The translations under genes were made by a program, and so were the position numbers. From NCBI RefSeq assembly GCF_900172235.1, contig NZ_FWFQ01000018.1, positions 19,861 through 83,860 on the forward strand: 64,000 bases of DNA, read 5' to 3'. Source of the DNA: Pseudoruegeria aquimaris. Lineage in GTDB: Bacteria > Pseudomonadota > Alphaproteobacteria > Rhodobacterales > Rhodobacteraceae. The notes under the pieces are model-generated. The model saw only the letters and a program-made list of their open reading frames with translations. It was not told the DNA's origin and did no database searches. The number at the start of each line of letters is the position of its first letter. Positions within the stretch are counted from its first letter, which is position 1. This document shows positions 44,685 through 54,689 of this stretch, piece by piece.

Positions 44685-45680
44685 TCAGCCCCCCTCGCGA
44701 AGCTCCCGCGGATCGATCCGGGGCGAGCCCCCGCCCGCGGCTTCGGCGCGCGCCAGCCGGGCCGCGATCCGGGCGGTGAGCGGCGTCGCCACGCCGGTTT
44801 GCGCGCCCAGCCGCAGGATTTCCCCCTGGAGCGCGTCGATCTCCGTCGGACGGCCCGCCTCGATGTCGTAGGCCATCGAAGTGCGCGCCTCGGGATCGAT
44901 CGTGAGCATCTGCGCGGCGATGCGCCGGAACAGGGGGGTGGGCAGGCGCAGCAGGTGCGGAATCAGCGCCGGCGGCAGCGGCGTTTGCGGCCGAAAGGCG
45001 ATGCCCGCGGCCTTCAGAGCCGCCATGGCCTCCGTCATCTGGTCGGCCATCAGCCTGCGCCAGCGTCGATCCAGCAACATCTTCTGAAGCGGCAGCCCCG
45101 AGAGCGCGTTGAGCGCATTGGTTAGATTTATCAGCAGCTTGCCCCACTGAACCTCGGCGATACGGTCGCTTTCCAGCACCTTCATCGCGGGGGTGGAAAG
45201 CGCCTCGGCCAGCGCGCCCGGCCCGGCCTCCACCACGATGTCGCCGGAGGTGGCCCGGTGAAAATGCCCGGGTTCCGGGCAGACCACGTTGAACGGCACC
45301 ATGCAGGCCCGCACGTCCCAGCCCGGGAGTGCGGCGCGCAGCGTCCGTGCACTTTGGATGCCGTTCTGGAACGAAAGCACGCGGGCATCCGCAGGCGCAT
45401 GGGCGGCGATAGCCGCGGCGATCTCGGCGGTGGCGGCCGTCTTGACGGCGACGATCACGAGGTCCGCCGCCGCGAGGCAGGCCGGATCGGTTTCCAGCCG
45501 CAGGGCTTCCGCCGGCACTTTCATCGAGAGGCCCGCGTAATCGGTCAGGGTGAGCCCCTGTTCGCGGATCGGTCCGAGAATGCGCGGGCGGCCCAGGAGG
45601 GCCACCTCGTGCCCGTCTGCGGCCAGCATCCCGCCGGTGAAACCGCCGATCGCACCGGCACCTGCGACAACAATCTTCAT
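44685..45680 (-). CDS. Ketopantoate reductase family protein (PanE/ApbA)
   Basis: A 331-aa NADPH-dependent reductase. The nucleotide loop is VAGAGAIGGFTGGMLA, the catalytic lysine is likely in VIVAVKTA, and WGKLLINLTNALNAL is the substrate-side helix of the family. Family members include ketopantoate reductase (pantothenate synthesis), but many paralogues act on other 2-oxo acids. Start ATG 45680. No pantothenate gene is adjacent. Confidence 0.82.
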   Translation of the reverse strand: MKIVVAGAGAIGGFTGGMLAADGHEVALLGRPRILGPIREQGLTLTDYAGLSMKVPAEALRLETDPACLAAADLVIVAVKTAATAEIAAAIAAHAPADARVLSFQNGIQSARTLRAALPGWDVRACMVPFNVVCPEPGHFHRATSGDIVVEAGPGALAEALSTPAMKVLESDRIAEVQWGKLLINLTNALNALSGLPLQKMLLDRRWRRLMADQMTEAMAALKAAGIAFRPQTPLPPALIPHLLRLPTPLFRRIAAQMLTIDPEARTSMAYDIEAGRPTEIDALQGEILRLGAQTGVATPLTARIAARLARAEAAGGGSPRIDPRELREGG

Positions 45681-45782
45681 GGCAGTCCTCCCCCGCGAAA
45701 CCTGCACGGCGGAGCCCTCCCTTGGCAAGCGCGCCGCAGGGTCAGCTGCAGGAGCCGCCCTACGCGCCCTTGTGTCCGGCGC

Positions 45783-46709
45783 TCAGCGCCCCACGCACCA
45801 GCGCATGATCGCCTTCTGCGCGTGCAGGCGGTTCTCGGCCTCGTCGAAGATCACCGAGTTCGGGCCGTCCATCACCGCGCTCGTGGCCTCTTCCTCGCGG
45901 TGGGCCGGCAGGCAATGCATGAACAGCGCGTCAGGCTTGGCGTGGGCCATAAGCGCCTCGTTCACCTGGTAGGGGCGCAGCAGGTTGTGGCGGCGCTCCC
46001 GCGCGCTGGGGGCGTCATGCATGGAAACCCAGGTATCGGTGACGACGAGATCCGCCCCCTCGACGGCCCGGACGGGATCGCGCTCGATCGTCACCGAAAC
46101 CCCTTTCGCGCGCGCCTCCTCCACGAAACCCGGCTCCGGATCGAGCACCTCGGGCCCGGTGAACACCAGATCGAAGCCGAACTGCCCGGCGGCATGGATG
46201 AAGGACGCGCAGACGTTGTTGCCGTCGCCCGACCACACCACTTTCCTGCCCGCGATCGAGCCGCGGTGCTCTTCGTAGGTCAGGATGTCGGCCATGATCT
46301 GGCAGGGGTGGCTGCGGTTGGTGAGCCCGTTGATCACGGGCACATCGGCATATTCCGCCATCTCCAGCAGGGTGGCCTCCTCGAAGGTGCGGATCATGAT
46401 GAGATCCACGTAGCGGCTGAGCACGCGGGCGGTGTCGGCCACGGTCTCGCCGTGACCGAGCTGCATGTCGCTGCCTGAAAGCACCATCGTCTGCCCGCCC
46501 ATCTGGCGCACGCCCACGTCGAAGGAGATGCGCGTACGGGTCGAGGGTTTCTCGAAGATGAGGGCGACCATGTGGCCCTCCAGCGGGCGCTCAGCGTCGG
46601 GCACGCCCTTGGGCGCCCCGTTGCGGGCGTTCTTCATCGCCTTGGCCGATGCGATCATCGCCTTCAGGTCTTCCGGCGAGGTGGTGTTGATGTCGAGGAA
46701 ATGATTCAT
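45783..46709 (-). CDS. argF: Ornithine carbamoyltransferase
   Basis: Forms citrulline from ornithine and carbamoyl phosphate in arginine synthesis, 308 aa. Carbamoyl phosphate site [15 protein letters not shown], ornithine-side segment FMHCLPAHR near the C-terminus. The true start is ATG 46709 ([14 protein letters not shown]); upstream frame is antisense-like argD overlap. Follows argD by 37 bp, same operon. Confidence 0.94.
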   Translation of the reverse strand: MNHFLDINTTSPEDLKAMIASAKAMKNARNGAPKGVPDAERPLEGHMVALIFEKPSTRTRISFDVGVRQMGGQTMVLSGSDMQLGHGETVADTARVLSRYVDLIMIRTFEEATLLEMAEYADVPVINGLTNRSHPCQIMADILTYEEHRGSIAGRKVVWSGDGNNVCASFIHAAGQFGFDLVFTGPEVLDPEPGFVEEARAKGVSVTIERDPVRAVEGADLVVTDTWVSMHDAPSARERRHNLLRPYQVNEALMAHAKPDALFMHCLPAHREEEATSAVMDGPNSVIFDEAENRLHAQKAIMRWCVGR

Positions 46710-46746
46710 CTGTCTATCCGTTCCGGGGCTTGCCCCTCTGTCTGCG

Positions 46747-47937
46747 TCAGTCGGCGCCGGCGGTTTCGGCTTCCACGGCGCACGCGGCCGTTTCCAGCCG
46801 GGCCAGGGCCTCGGAAATCTCTTCGTCGGTAATCGTGAGCGGCGGCAGGAGGCGCACCACGTTGTCGGCGGCGGGCACGACGAGCAGCTCCGCGTCATAG
46901 GCGGCTCCGACGACGGCGGTGTTGGCGGCCTTGCACTTGAGCCCGAGCATGAGGCCCGCGCCCCGCACCGCTTCGAATACGTCGGGGTGCGCGGCCACCA
47001 GCCCTTCGAGTTTCTGGCGCATCAGGGCGGCCTTGCGGTTCACCTCGGCCAGGAACTCGGGCGTGGCCACGATGTCCATCACCGCGCCGCCGACGGCACA
47101 GGCCAGCGGGTTGCCCCCGTAGGTGGAGCCGTGGCTGCCCGCCGTCATGCCGCTCGCGGCGCGCTCGTTGGCCAGAACCGCCCCGAGCGGAAAGCCCCCG
47201 CCGATGCCCTTGGCCACCATCATGATGTCGGGCTCGATCCCGGCCCATTCATGGGCGAAGAGCTTGCCCGTCCGGCCCATGCCGCACTGGACTTCATCGA
47301 GGATCAGGAGCGCGCCGGTTTCATCGCAGAGATCGCGCATGCCCTTCAGGCAGGCGTCCGGCAGCGGGCGGATGCCGCCCTCGCCCTGCACCGGCTCCAC
47401 CAGAACGGCGGCGACGGTTTCGTCCATCGCGGCCTTGAGCGCCTCGTGATCGCCGAAGGGAAGATGGATGAAGCCCGGCAGCAGCGGGCCGAACCCCTTC
47501 GTCATCTTTTCCGACCCGGCGGCCGCGATGCCCGCGGAAGAGCGCCCATGGAAGGAGCCCTCGAAGGTGATGATGTTCACCCGCTCCGGCTGGCCGTTCT
47601 CATACCAGTATTTGCGGGCCATCTTCACGGCCAGTTCGCAGGATTCCGTGCCCGAATTGGTGAAGAACACCGTATCGGCGAAACTGGCATCCACCAGCTT
47701 GTCGGCCAGCGCCTGCTGTTGCGGGATCTGGTAAAGGTTCGAGACATGCCAGAGCGCCTGCGCCTGCCGCGTGAGCGCCTCCACCAGCGCCGGGTGGGCA
47801 TGGCCCAGGGCGTTCACCGCGATCCCGGCGCCGAGATCAAGGAAACGTCGGCCATCCGCCTCGATCAGCCAGCTGCCCTCGCCCTTCACGAAGGAGAGCG
47901 GTGCGCGGGAATAGGTCGGCAGAACGGAGGGGATCAT
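46747..47937 (-). CDS. argD: Acetylornithine aminotransferase
   Basis: PLP-dependent class III aminotransferase in arginine and lysine synthesis, 396 aa. Cofactor pocket [20 protein letters not shown] lysine in [28 protein letters not shown] segment. Start ATG 47937. The argD-argF order is common in alphaproteobacteria. The 289-bp upstream gap to the sensor kinase gene shows no clear operator. Confidence 0.93.
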   Translation of the reverse strand: MIPSVLPTYSRAPLSFVKGEGSWLIEADGRRFLDLGAGIAVNALGHAHPALVEALTRQAQALWHVSNLYQIPQQQALADKLVDASFADTVFFTNSGTESCELAVKMARKYWYENGQPERVNIITFEGSFHGRSSAGIAAAGSEKMTKGFGPLLPGFIHLPFGDHEALKAAMDETVAAVLVEPVQGEGGIRPLPDACLKGMRDLCDETGALLILDEVQCGMGRTGKLFAHEWAGIEPDIMMVAKGIGGGFPLGAVLANERAASGMTAGSHGSTYGGNPLACAVGGAVMDIVATPEFLAEVNRKAALMRQKLEGLVAAHPDVFEAVRGAGLMLGLKCKAANTAVVGAAYDAELLVVPAADNVVRLLPPLTITDEEISEALARLETAACAVEAETAGAD

Positions 47938-48226
47938 GGCGAAATCCTTGGAAAATGCCCGGTTTGAGCGTGTTTGGTGCCCGATCAATCGGATCAAGTC
48001 AATCTGTGGGAAGCGGGGCTGCCCGGGGGCAGCAGGACAAACGCGCGAATGGCGCCGAAAGGCATCAGCCTCGGCGTCGGAGCGTGCGATATGCGGCGCG
48101 TTTGATCATGGGCAGTTTGATAGCCGCTGAAATGCCGCAATGGAAGCCCATAGTTTATCCGGGCGGCATTGACGAATTGTTTAGCCGGACGGGGCATCCT
48201 GCGTCCAATACAGCAGGAGCCATTTC

Positions 48227-50527
48227 ATGTTGCGGTTTTCAAAGCTCGTTCTTCTTTCCGTCGTCGGTTTCCTTGCCGCCCTGGCGATCGGCGTATGGCA
48301 GACCGAGCAGATGGCAACGAAAACGTTGACGACCCTCGCCGAGCACCGGGCCACCGGGTGGGTGCTCCATGCCTCCGATCAATTGAGGCATCACGCGGAT
48401 GCGGGCGAAAGTGCCGCGGGGGCGCAGCACCACGATCACGGCATCTCTTCGACGAACGCGCTGGCCGAACTGATCCGAAGCGGGGAGGTGGGCACCGATG
48501 CCGCCGCACTTCTGGGGGCCGAAGTGCGGCAAGGGGATGTCTTCCGTTTCAAATTGTTCGACGACAACGGCCACCTCGTCTTCGTCTCCGACTCCATCGG
48601 CAGCAAGGAGCCGCCGGCGGATCTCTGGGGGCACAACCCGCTCGCCAGCAAGGCACTGGCGGAAGGCAAACCCTATTCCGAAATCATGGATGGGCGCGCC
48701 AAACCTGATCGCCCGGACCACTACGCCGAAACCTATCTGCCCCTGTATCTGGACGGGGCCCCGGCCGGGGCGGTAGAGATCTACACCGACATTTCACGAA
48801 CCTATGCCAACGCCACTGAGGGGTTTCACCGGCTCAGCGCGATCATCGCCGGATTGATGCTGCTGGCCCTGATCGCACCGGCCCTCGCCATCCTTCACGC
48901 CCAGAACAGCCTTCGCCGGACCAACGCGGAACTGCAGAAGGCCCGCGACGAGGCACAGAAGGCCGAGCACGCGAAGAGCCGGTTCCTCGCCAACATGAGC
49001 CATGAGATCCGGACGCCGATGAACGGGGTGATGGGCATGACGGAGCTTCTGCTGGAGACGGATCTCGACGACGATCAGCGCAGCTATGCGGACACGATCT
49101 ACGCCTCTTCCGCCGCGCTGCTCGAAATCATCAACGACGTTCTGGATTACTCCAAGGTCGAAGCCGGGCAGATGCAGATCGACAACTCCCCCTTCGATCT
49201 GCGCGCCGTGGTGCAGGACGTCGCCACGCTGCTGTTCCCCGTCGCCAATGCGAAGGGGGTTGAGATCTGCGTCGATCTTGATCTGGACACGCCGGCCTGG
49301 GCGATCGGCGATGCGCCGCGCCTGCGCCAGTGCCTGCTCAACATCGCCGGCAATGCCGTCAAGTTCACCGACAGCGGCCACGTGCTGATCAAGGTCGGCG
49401 AACGGCCCAGCGGCGGCATCACCTTCACCATCGAAGACACCGGAACCGGGATCCCCCCTGACCGCATCGATCACATCTTCGCGGCTTTCGAGCAGGCCGA
49501 CAACAACGCCACGCGCCGGTTCGACGGCACCGGCCTCGGGCTTGCGATCACCCACCGCCTGACGGAGCTCATGGGCGGCACGGTCACGGTGCAATCGACG
49601 CTCGGCGTCGGGTCCGTCTTCACCCTCTGGCTTCCGCTGGAGCCCTGCGCCCCCGCGGAAGAGCCGGAGGTGGAGGCCGAGCCGATCTCGCTGGAAGGCC
49701 ACAGCGCGCTCGTCGTGGACGACCTCGCCACCAACCGCCGCATCCTCGAAGACAGGCTCGCCCGCTGGGGCATGCACGTGCGCAGCGCCGCCAGCGCGCA
49801 GGAAGCCCTCGAGGTGCTCGACGCCGGCTTCCGGCCCGATGTCGCCATTCTGGACTACTGCATGCCCGAGGTGTCCGGCGAGGATCTCTTCCACGAGATG
49901 CGCAAACGCCCCGATCTCGCAAAGACCCCGGCGATCATTCTCTCCTCCGGGGATACGTCCGCCTTCCGGGAGCGCCTCCTGCAGGCCGGCCTGAAGGACA
50001 TTCTGCCCAAACCGGCCCGGACGGAAGTGCTCTCCCGGCTGCTGGGGCGTGTGCTCGTAGATGCCAGGCCCGAGAAAGCGCCGAAACCCGCGCCCAAAAC
50101 GCAGCCGGGCGCGCATGTGTTCCCGGGGCTGCAGGTTCTGCTTGCGGAGGACAACCGGACGAACCAGATCGTGACCTGCAAGATGCTGGAGCCGCTCGGG
50201 ATCGAGGTCGTTCTCGCGCGCAACGGGCGCGAGGCGGTGGAAGCCTACAAGGCGCGATGCCCCGATCTCGTCCTGATGGACGTGTCGATGCCCGTCATGG
50301 GCGGGCTGGAGGCGACCCGGATGCTGCGCGCGATCGAGGCGCAGGGCAAGCGGCCGAGATGCCCGGTGATCGCGCTCACCGCCAACGCCATGGCCGAGGA
50401 CCGCAGGCTCTGCCTCGAGGCCGGCATGGACGACCACCTCGCCAAACCGCTGACGAAACAGGCCCTCATGGCCTGTATCGCGAAATGGTCCGAAGGTCAT
50501 CGCGCGCGGCAGGAGAAGAGCGCCTGA
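48227..50527 (+). CDS. Hybrid sensor histidine kinase with two receiver domains
   Basis: A 766-aa inner-membrane kinase. Helix 1 (about 7-24), a periplasmic sensor domain (25-204) with a His-rich stretch ([18 protein letters not shown], 55-72), helix 2 (205-224), a coiled linker, the H-box [12 protein letters not shown] with His259, the N-box [17 protein letters not shown] and DGTGLGLA. Receiver 1 has Asp543 ([11 protein letters not shown]); receiver 2 has Asp685 ([11 protein letters not shown]). No histidine phosphotransfer domain is fused and no separate response regulator is adjacent. The signal is unknown. Confidence 0.9.
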   Translation: MLRFSKLVLLSVVGFLAALAIGVWQTEQMATKTLTTLAEHRATGWVLHASDQLRHHADAGESAAGAQHHDHGISSTNALAELIRSGEVGTDAAALLGAEVRQGDVFRFKLFDDNGHLVFVSDSIGSKEPPADLWGHNPLASKALAEGKPYSEIMDGRAKPDRPDHYAETYLPLYLDGAPAGAVEIYTDISRTYANATEGFHRLSAIIAGLMLLALIAPALAILHAQNSLRRTNAELQKARDEAQKAEHAKSRFLANMSHEIRTPMNGVMGMTELLLETDLDDDQRSYADTIYASSAALLEIINDVLDYSKVEAGQMQIDNSPFDLRAVVQDVATLLFPVANAKGVEICVDLDLDTPAWAIGDAPRLRQCLLNIAGNAVKFTDSGHVLIKVGERPSGGITFTIEDTGTGIPPDRIDHIFAAFEQADNNATRRFDGTGLGLAITHRLTELMGGTVTVQSTLGVGSVFTLWLPLEPCAPAEEPEVEAEPISLEGHSALVVDDLATNRRILEDRLARWGMHVRSAASAQEALEVLDAGFRPDVAILDYCMPEVSGEDLFHEMRKRPDLAKTPAIILSSGDTSAFRERLLQAGLKDILPKPARTEVLSRLLGRVLVDARPEKAPKPAPKTQPGAHVFPGLQVLLAEDNRTNQIVTCKMLEPLGIEVVLARNGREAVEAYKARCPDLVLMDVSMPVMGGLEATRMLRAIEAQGKRPRCPVIALTANAMAEDRRLCLEAGMDDHLAKPLTKQALMACIAKWSEGHRARQEKSA

Positions 50528-50623
50528 TCCACCCGCCCCGCCGCCGCCCGCCTCGGCCCAGCGGGCGGGCCAACGCGCGGGCACCGCCCCGCCCGCCGCC
50601 TCGCGGCAATCTCAGCCTTGTCC

Positions 50624-51439
50624 TCAGGCCTTCATCCGGTAGCCGCTGCGCAGCCACTGCCAGCAGAGCGCGAGCACGGCGGCGGTGGCCACAAGGCACA
50701 CGACGAGCCCGAAAGCGGGCGCGGCATCGCTCGCGCCGATGAAGCCGAATCGGGCGCCGTCGATCAGGTAGAACACCGGGTTGAACCGCGTGAGCGTGGC
50801 AATGACCGGCGGCAGGCTTTCGATGGAATAGAAGGTGCCCGACAGGAACGACAGCGGCGTGATGATGAAATTGGTGATGGCCGCCATCTGGTCGAACTTG
50901 CTCGCGTAGATCGCGGCGATGATGCCGAGTCCGCCGAGAAAGGCCGATCCGAGCACGACGAAGACAAGCGCCCATACAGGATGCGCCGGCACGACGCCGA
51001 GCACCAGCCACATCAGGGCCGAGATTGCGAAGGCCACGAGAACACCGCGCCCCACGGCCCCCGCGAGATAGCCCACCAGCATCTCGCCGGCCGACAGCGG
51101 CGGCATCAGCGTATCGACGATATTGCCCTGCACCTTCGCGATCATGATCGAGGACGAGGTGTTGGCGAAGGCGTTCTGGATGACCGTCATCATCAGGATG
51201 CCCGGTGCGAGAAAGGCCGCGAAAGGCACGCCGTTCACCGCCCCGCGCGCAGGGCCGATGGCTAGGCTGAAGATCGCAAGGAAAAGGCCCGCCGTCACCA
51301 GTGGCGCCAGCAGGGTCTGGGTCCAGACGGCCATGAAACGCCGCACCTCGCGGCTGGCCAGCGTGGCCGTGCCCAGCCAGTTGACCCGTCCGAACCGGCG
51401 TGTGCCCATGTCGAAGCGCTGCGTGCTGGTGTCCTGCAT
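50624..51439 (-). CDS. ABC-2 type transporter permease, orphan
   Basis: A 271-aa inner-membrane protein with six predicted helices of the ABC-2/NodJ type (RRFMAVWTQTLLAPLVTAGLFLA start, SFLSGTFYSIESLP loop). Start ATG 51439 (MQDTSTQRFD); the very long frame upstream to 52339 lies antisense to gcrA and is rejected. No ATPase gene is next to it, so its partner must be encoded elsewhere. Convergent with the sensor kinase gene. Confidence 0.82.
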   Translation of the reverse strand: MQDTSTQRFDMGTRRFGRVNWLGTATLASREVRRFMAVWTQTLLAPLVTAGLFLAIFSLAIGPARGAVNGVPFAAFLAPGILMMTVIQNAFANTSSSIMIAKVQGNIVDTLMPPLSAGEMLVGYLAGAVGRGVLVAFAISALMWLVLGVVPAHPVWALVFVVLGSAFLGGLGIIAAIYASKFDQMAAITNFIITPLSFLSGTFYSIESLPPVIATLTRFNPVFYLIDGARFGFIGASDAAPAFGLVVCLVATAAVLALCWQWLRSGYRMKA

Positions 51440-51592
51440 CGCGATTCCCCTGTCTCCATGTCGTCGCAGGTGCTTGTATCCTGCGTTTCCGTGATTAGAA
51501 TAGGGGTCCAGCAGAATTCTCCCAGGCACGCGATGGAATTGCCGGGCGCCCAGAGCCCCGCGCTGCCGCGTGCGGACCGAAAAGGAAGTCAG

Positions 51593-52198
51593 ATGTCCTG
51601 GACCGATGAGCGCGTCGAAATCCTCAAGAAGATGTGGGGCGAGGGCCAGTCCGCGAGCCAGATCGCCAAGGAGCTCGGCGGCGTCACCCGCAACGCCGTG
51701 ATCGGCAAGGTGCACAGGCTCGGCCTGTCCAACCGCACCGGCGGCGGCGGCACCGCCAAACCGGCGGCCAAGGAAAAGCCCGCGGCCAAGCCGGCGGCTA
51801 AAGCCAAACCCGCCGCCGCGCCGAAACCGGCGCCGGCCGCCGCAGCCGCAGCGCCGCAGGCGGAGAAGCCCGCCCCCAAACCGGCCGCGCCCGAGAAGGT
51901 GGCGGCCACCCCTGCCCGCAAGCAGATCATTCCCGCGGGCCAGCCTCTGCCGCCGCAGCCCTCGGCCAACGAGATCAGCCCGGAAGCGCTGGAATCCGTG
52001 CGCCAAGTGGAGAAGAAGGCCAAGAAGCTTTCGCTGATGGAACTCACCGAGCGCACCTGCAAATGGCCGATCGGCGATCCGGCCACGGAGGAGTTCTGGT
52101 TCTGCGGCCTGGCGGTGCAACCGGGCAAACCCTACTGCGAAGCCCACGTGGGCGTGGCCTTCCAGCCGATGTCCTCGCGCCGGGATCGCCGCCGCTGA
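51593..52198 (+). CDS. gcrA: Cell cycle regulator GcrA
   Basis: Methylation-sensitive transcription factor of alphaproteobacteria, 201 aa. The N-terminal helix-turn-helix MSWTDERVEILKKMW to KVHRLGLSNR (1-46) is followed by a long Ala/Lys/Pro linker (about 50-120) and a conserved C-terminal domain with CKWPIGDPATEEFWFCG for sigma-70 contact. Start ATG 51593; an in-frame extension upstream has no family match. Followed by a good terminator. Confidence 0.93.
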   Translation: MSWTDERVEILKKMWGEGQSASQIAKELGGVTRNAVIGKVHRLGLSNRTGGGGTAKPAAKEKPAAKPAAKAKPAAAPKPAPAAAAAAPQAEKPAPKPAAPEKVAATPARKQIIPAGQPLPPQPSANEISPEALESVRQVEKKAKKLSLMELTERTCKWPIGDPATEEFWFCGLAVQPGKPYCEAHVGVAFQPMSSRRDRRR

Positions 52199-52224
52199 GG
52201 CCGCGCATGCCGCATCCAACAGCC

Positions 52225-52253
52225 AAGGCCCGTGCCCCCGCGCGGGCCTTTTT
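52225..52253 (+). terminator. Rho-independent terminator of gcrA
   Basis: AAGGCCCG (52225-52232) pairs with CGGGCCTT (52243-52250) and is followed by a T-run, TTTTTC when counted from the stem end. It lies 27 bp after the gcrA stop. Confidence 0.85.
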
Positions 52254-52357
52254 CGTTGCGCCATCCGCCCCGCGCCCCGCTTGCCGCAAGCCCGCCGTTG
52301 CCTTAAAGGAAGGGCCTTGCCCGCCTCAACGCCACCCAAGCCAGCCGAGACCTTCCG

Positions 52358-53755
52358 ATGAGCACCAACCCGCCCTCCCTGCGCCCCGACATCGCGCCCC
52401 AGGCCCGCATCAGCGAAAGCGCGCGCGACGGACAGCCGACCATCGGCATGGTGAGCCTCGGCTGCCCGAAGGCGCTGGTGGACAGCGAACGCATCCTGAC
52501 CCGGCTGCGCGCCGAGGGCTACGCGATCTCGCCGGACTACGGCGGCGCCGACGCGGTGATCGTGAACACCTGCGGCTTCCTTGACTCCGCCAAGGCCGAA
52601 AGCCTAGAGGCCATCGGCGAAGCGCTGAAGGAAAACGGCAAGGTGATCGTCACGGGCTGCCTCGGCGCGGAAGAGGACTACATCCGCGGCACCCACCCCT
52701 CGGTGATGGCCGTCACCGGCCCGCATCAATACGAGCAGGTGCTCGACGCGGTGCACGGCGTCGTGCCGCCCGCCCCCGATCCCTTCATCGACCTGCTGCC
52801 GGCCACGGGCGTTTCGCTCACGCCGCGGCACTACAGCTACGTGAAGATTTCCGAGGGCTGCAACCACAAGTGCAAGTTCTGCATCATCCCCGACATGCGC
52901 GGCAAGCTCACGTCCCGCCCGGCCCATGCGGTGCTGCGCGAGGCGGAAAAGCTGGTGGAGGCCGGGGTGAAGGAGCTGCTGATCATCTCGCAGGATACCT
53001 CGGCCTACGGGCTTGACCGCAAATACAGCCTTCACCCGTGGAAGGACGGCGAGGTGCGCAGCCACATCCTGGATCTCTCGCGGGAGCTGGGGCGGCTCGG
53101 CGCCTGGGCGCGGCTGCACTATGTCTACCCCTACCCCCACGTGCGCGATCTGATCCCGCTGATGGCGGAAACCGCGCAGGCGGGCCACGGCCTGCTGCCC
53201 TACCTCGACATTCCCTTCCAGCATTCCCACCCCGACGTGCTGCGCCGCATGGCGCGCCCGGCGGCGGGCTCGAAAACGCTGGAGGAGATCGCCGCCTGGC
53301 GGGAGATCTGCCCTGATATCACCCTGCGCTCGACCTTCATCGTCGGCTACCCCGGCGAGACCGAGGCCGAGTTCCAGCATCTGCTGGACTGGATGGACGA
53401 GGCGCAGCTGGATCGCGTCGGCTGCTTCAAATACGAGAACGTCGACGGCGCCCGCTCCAACGCCCTGCCCGATCACGTCCCCGAGGAGGTGAAGCAGGAG
53501 CGCTGGGAACGCTTCATGGCCAAGGCGCAGGAGATCTCCGAGGCCAAGCTGGCGGCGAAGGTCGGCCGGAAGCTGTGGGTTATCGTGGACGAGGTGGACG
53601 CCGATGCCGCGACCTGCCGCACCATGGCCGACGCGCCCGAGATCGACGGCAACCTGTTCATCGACGAAGGCCACGAGTCCCTCGCACCAGGGCAGATCCT
53701 GCAGGTCGAGGTGGATGAAGCCGGAGAATACGATCTCTGGGGGCGTATCGCCTGA
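52358..53755 (+). CDS. rimO: Ribosomal protein S12 (aspartate) methylthiotransferase
   Basis: Radical SAM methylthiotransferase that modifies an Asp of ribosomal protein S12; 465 aa. The N-terminal MTTase domain carries [20 protein letters not shown] and [10 protein letters not shown]. The radical SAM motif is [10 protein letters not shown]-terminal TRAM domain follows (about 395-460). Start ATG 52358. Single transcription unit after the gcrA terminator. Confidence 0.94.
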   Translation: MSTNPPSLRPDIAPQARISESARDGQPTIGMVSLGCPKALVDSERILTRLRAEGYAISPDYGGADAVIVNTCGFLDSAKAESLEAIGEALKENGKVIVTGCLGAEEDYIRGTHPSVMAVTGPHQYEQVLDAVHGVVPPAPDPFIDLLPATGVSLTPRHYSYVKISEGCNHKCKFCIIPDMRGKLTSRPAHAVLREAEKLVEAGVKELLIISQDTSAYGLDRKYSLHPWKDGEVRSHILDLSRELGRLGAWARLHYVYPYPHVRDLIPLMAETAQAGHGLLPYLDIPFQHSHPDVLRRMARPAAGSKTLEEIAAWREICPDITLRSTFIVGYPGETEAEFQHLLDWMDEAQLDRVGCFKYENVDGARSNALPDHVPEEVKQERWERFMAKAQEISEAKLAAKVGRKLWVIVDEVDADAATCRTMADAPEIDGNLFIDEGHESLAPGQILQVEVDEAGEYDLWGRIA

Positions 53756-53867
53756 GGCTGGCCCGAGGCCGGCACGAGACGGGCCAGAGACTGACCTGAG
53801 TAACGGCCCCGAACACCCCGCGGCCCCTGTGCCGCCTCGCCGGCCCAAGGGCGGCGGCGTTTGACAG

Positions 53868-53882
53868 AATAAAATCGATTTT
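53868..53882. promoter_or_regulatory. Predicted GntR operator and promoter before the GntR gene
   Basis: AATAAAATCGATTTT, with the perfect 12-bp palindrome AAAATCGATTTT at 53871-53882. It lies between a TTGACA -35 (53861-53866) and TATATC (53883-53888) with 16-bp spacing, so binding would occlude polymerase. The same 15-mer occurs at 60598. Confidence 0.75.
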
Positions 53883-53971
53883 TATATCGTTCCAGAGGGG
53901 AAATCGCGATAAACTGCCCAGGCAGAGTGGGCGGCGGGTGAAGCGCGGCACCGGAAACTGGAAGGATCGCC

Positions 53972-54673
53972 ATGAAGATCGCCGAGATTGAGCCTCGCAA
54001 GGGCGAGGGATCCGCAACCCAGCAGGCCTACGAGGCCCTGCGCCGGATGATCGTGACCGGGGATCTGAAACCGGGCGAGAAGCTCAAGATCGACGGGCTG
54101 CGCCAGCGGCTCGACACCGGCGCCTCGCCGATCCGCGAGGCGCTCAGCCTGCTCGTCTCCGACAACCTCGTGGAGCGGCTCGACCAGCGCGGCTTCCGCA
54201 CCGCCGAGGTGAGCGCGGAGAACTTCGACGAAATCCTGATGTTGCGCTGCACGCTTGAGGATCTCGCACTGCGGGCCAGCATCGCGGCGGCCGACGACCG
54301 CTGGGAGGAGAACGTCGTGCTGGCCCACCACCGGATGCAGCGCGCGCGCGATGCCGGCGATCCGGCTTTCGAGGATCGCCACAAGGATTTCCACATGGCC
54401 CTTCTGGCCAATGCGCCCTCGCCGATCCTCAGGAAATTCTGCTCGCAACTCTACGATCTGAACATCCGCTACCGGTACCTTGCGGGCAGCGGGCTGGACT
54501 ACAAGAAGCGCGACGTGGTGGACGAGCACGCCGGCATCCTGGCAGCGGCCGTCGCACGTGATGCGGATCTGGCCAGCGAACGGCTGCTGGCCCACTACCG
54601 GCGGACAGGCGCTTTTCTCGCCGGCCTGATCGGAAACGGCACCCTTCCGGCGGCAGCGCAGGCAGGCGCCTGA
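53972..54673 (+). CDS. GntR/FCD-family transcriptional regulator
   Basis: A 233-aa FadR-like regulator. Winged helix at about 15-80 (QQAYEALRRMIVTGDLKPGEKL, GASPIREALSLLVSDNLVE). C-terminal helical FCD domain with metal/effector-site features RHKDFHMALL and DEHAGILAAAV. It is convergent with the dioxygenase gene. Because its predicted operator is repeated at the divergent promoter of the rest of the locus 6.7 kb away, it probably controls both operons. Effector unknown. Confidence 0.87.
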   Translation: MKIAEIEPRKGEGSATQQAYEALRRMIVTGDLKPGEKLKIDGLRQRLDTGASPIREALSLLVSDNLVERLDQRGFRTAEVSAENFDEILMLRCTLEDLALRASIAAADDRWEENVVLAHHRMQRARDAGDPAFEDRHKDFHMALLANAPSPILRKFCSQLYDLNIRYRYLAGSGLDYKKRDVVDEHAGILAAAVARDADLASERLLAHYRRTGAFLAGLIGNGTLPAAAQAGA

Positions 54674-54682
54674 GGCGCCTGC
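54662..54682. terminator. Bidirectional terminator over the gntR stop codon
   Basis: GCAGGCGCC (54662-54670) and GGCGCCTGC (54674-54682) pair perfectly, with the TGA stop codon itself as the 3-nt loop. It fills the gap to the convergent dioxygenase gene. Confidence 0.6.
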
Positions 54683-54689
54683 GAGCCCG

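Noticed and set aside
51593..52198. CcrM (GANTC) site before gcrA
   Set aside because: I looked for GANTC in the upstream 110 bp and found none.
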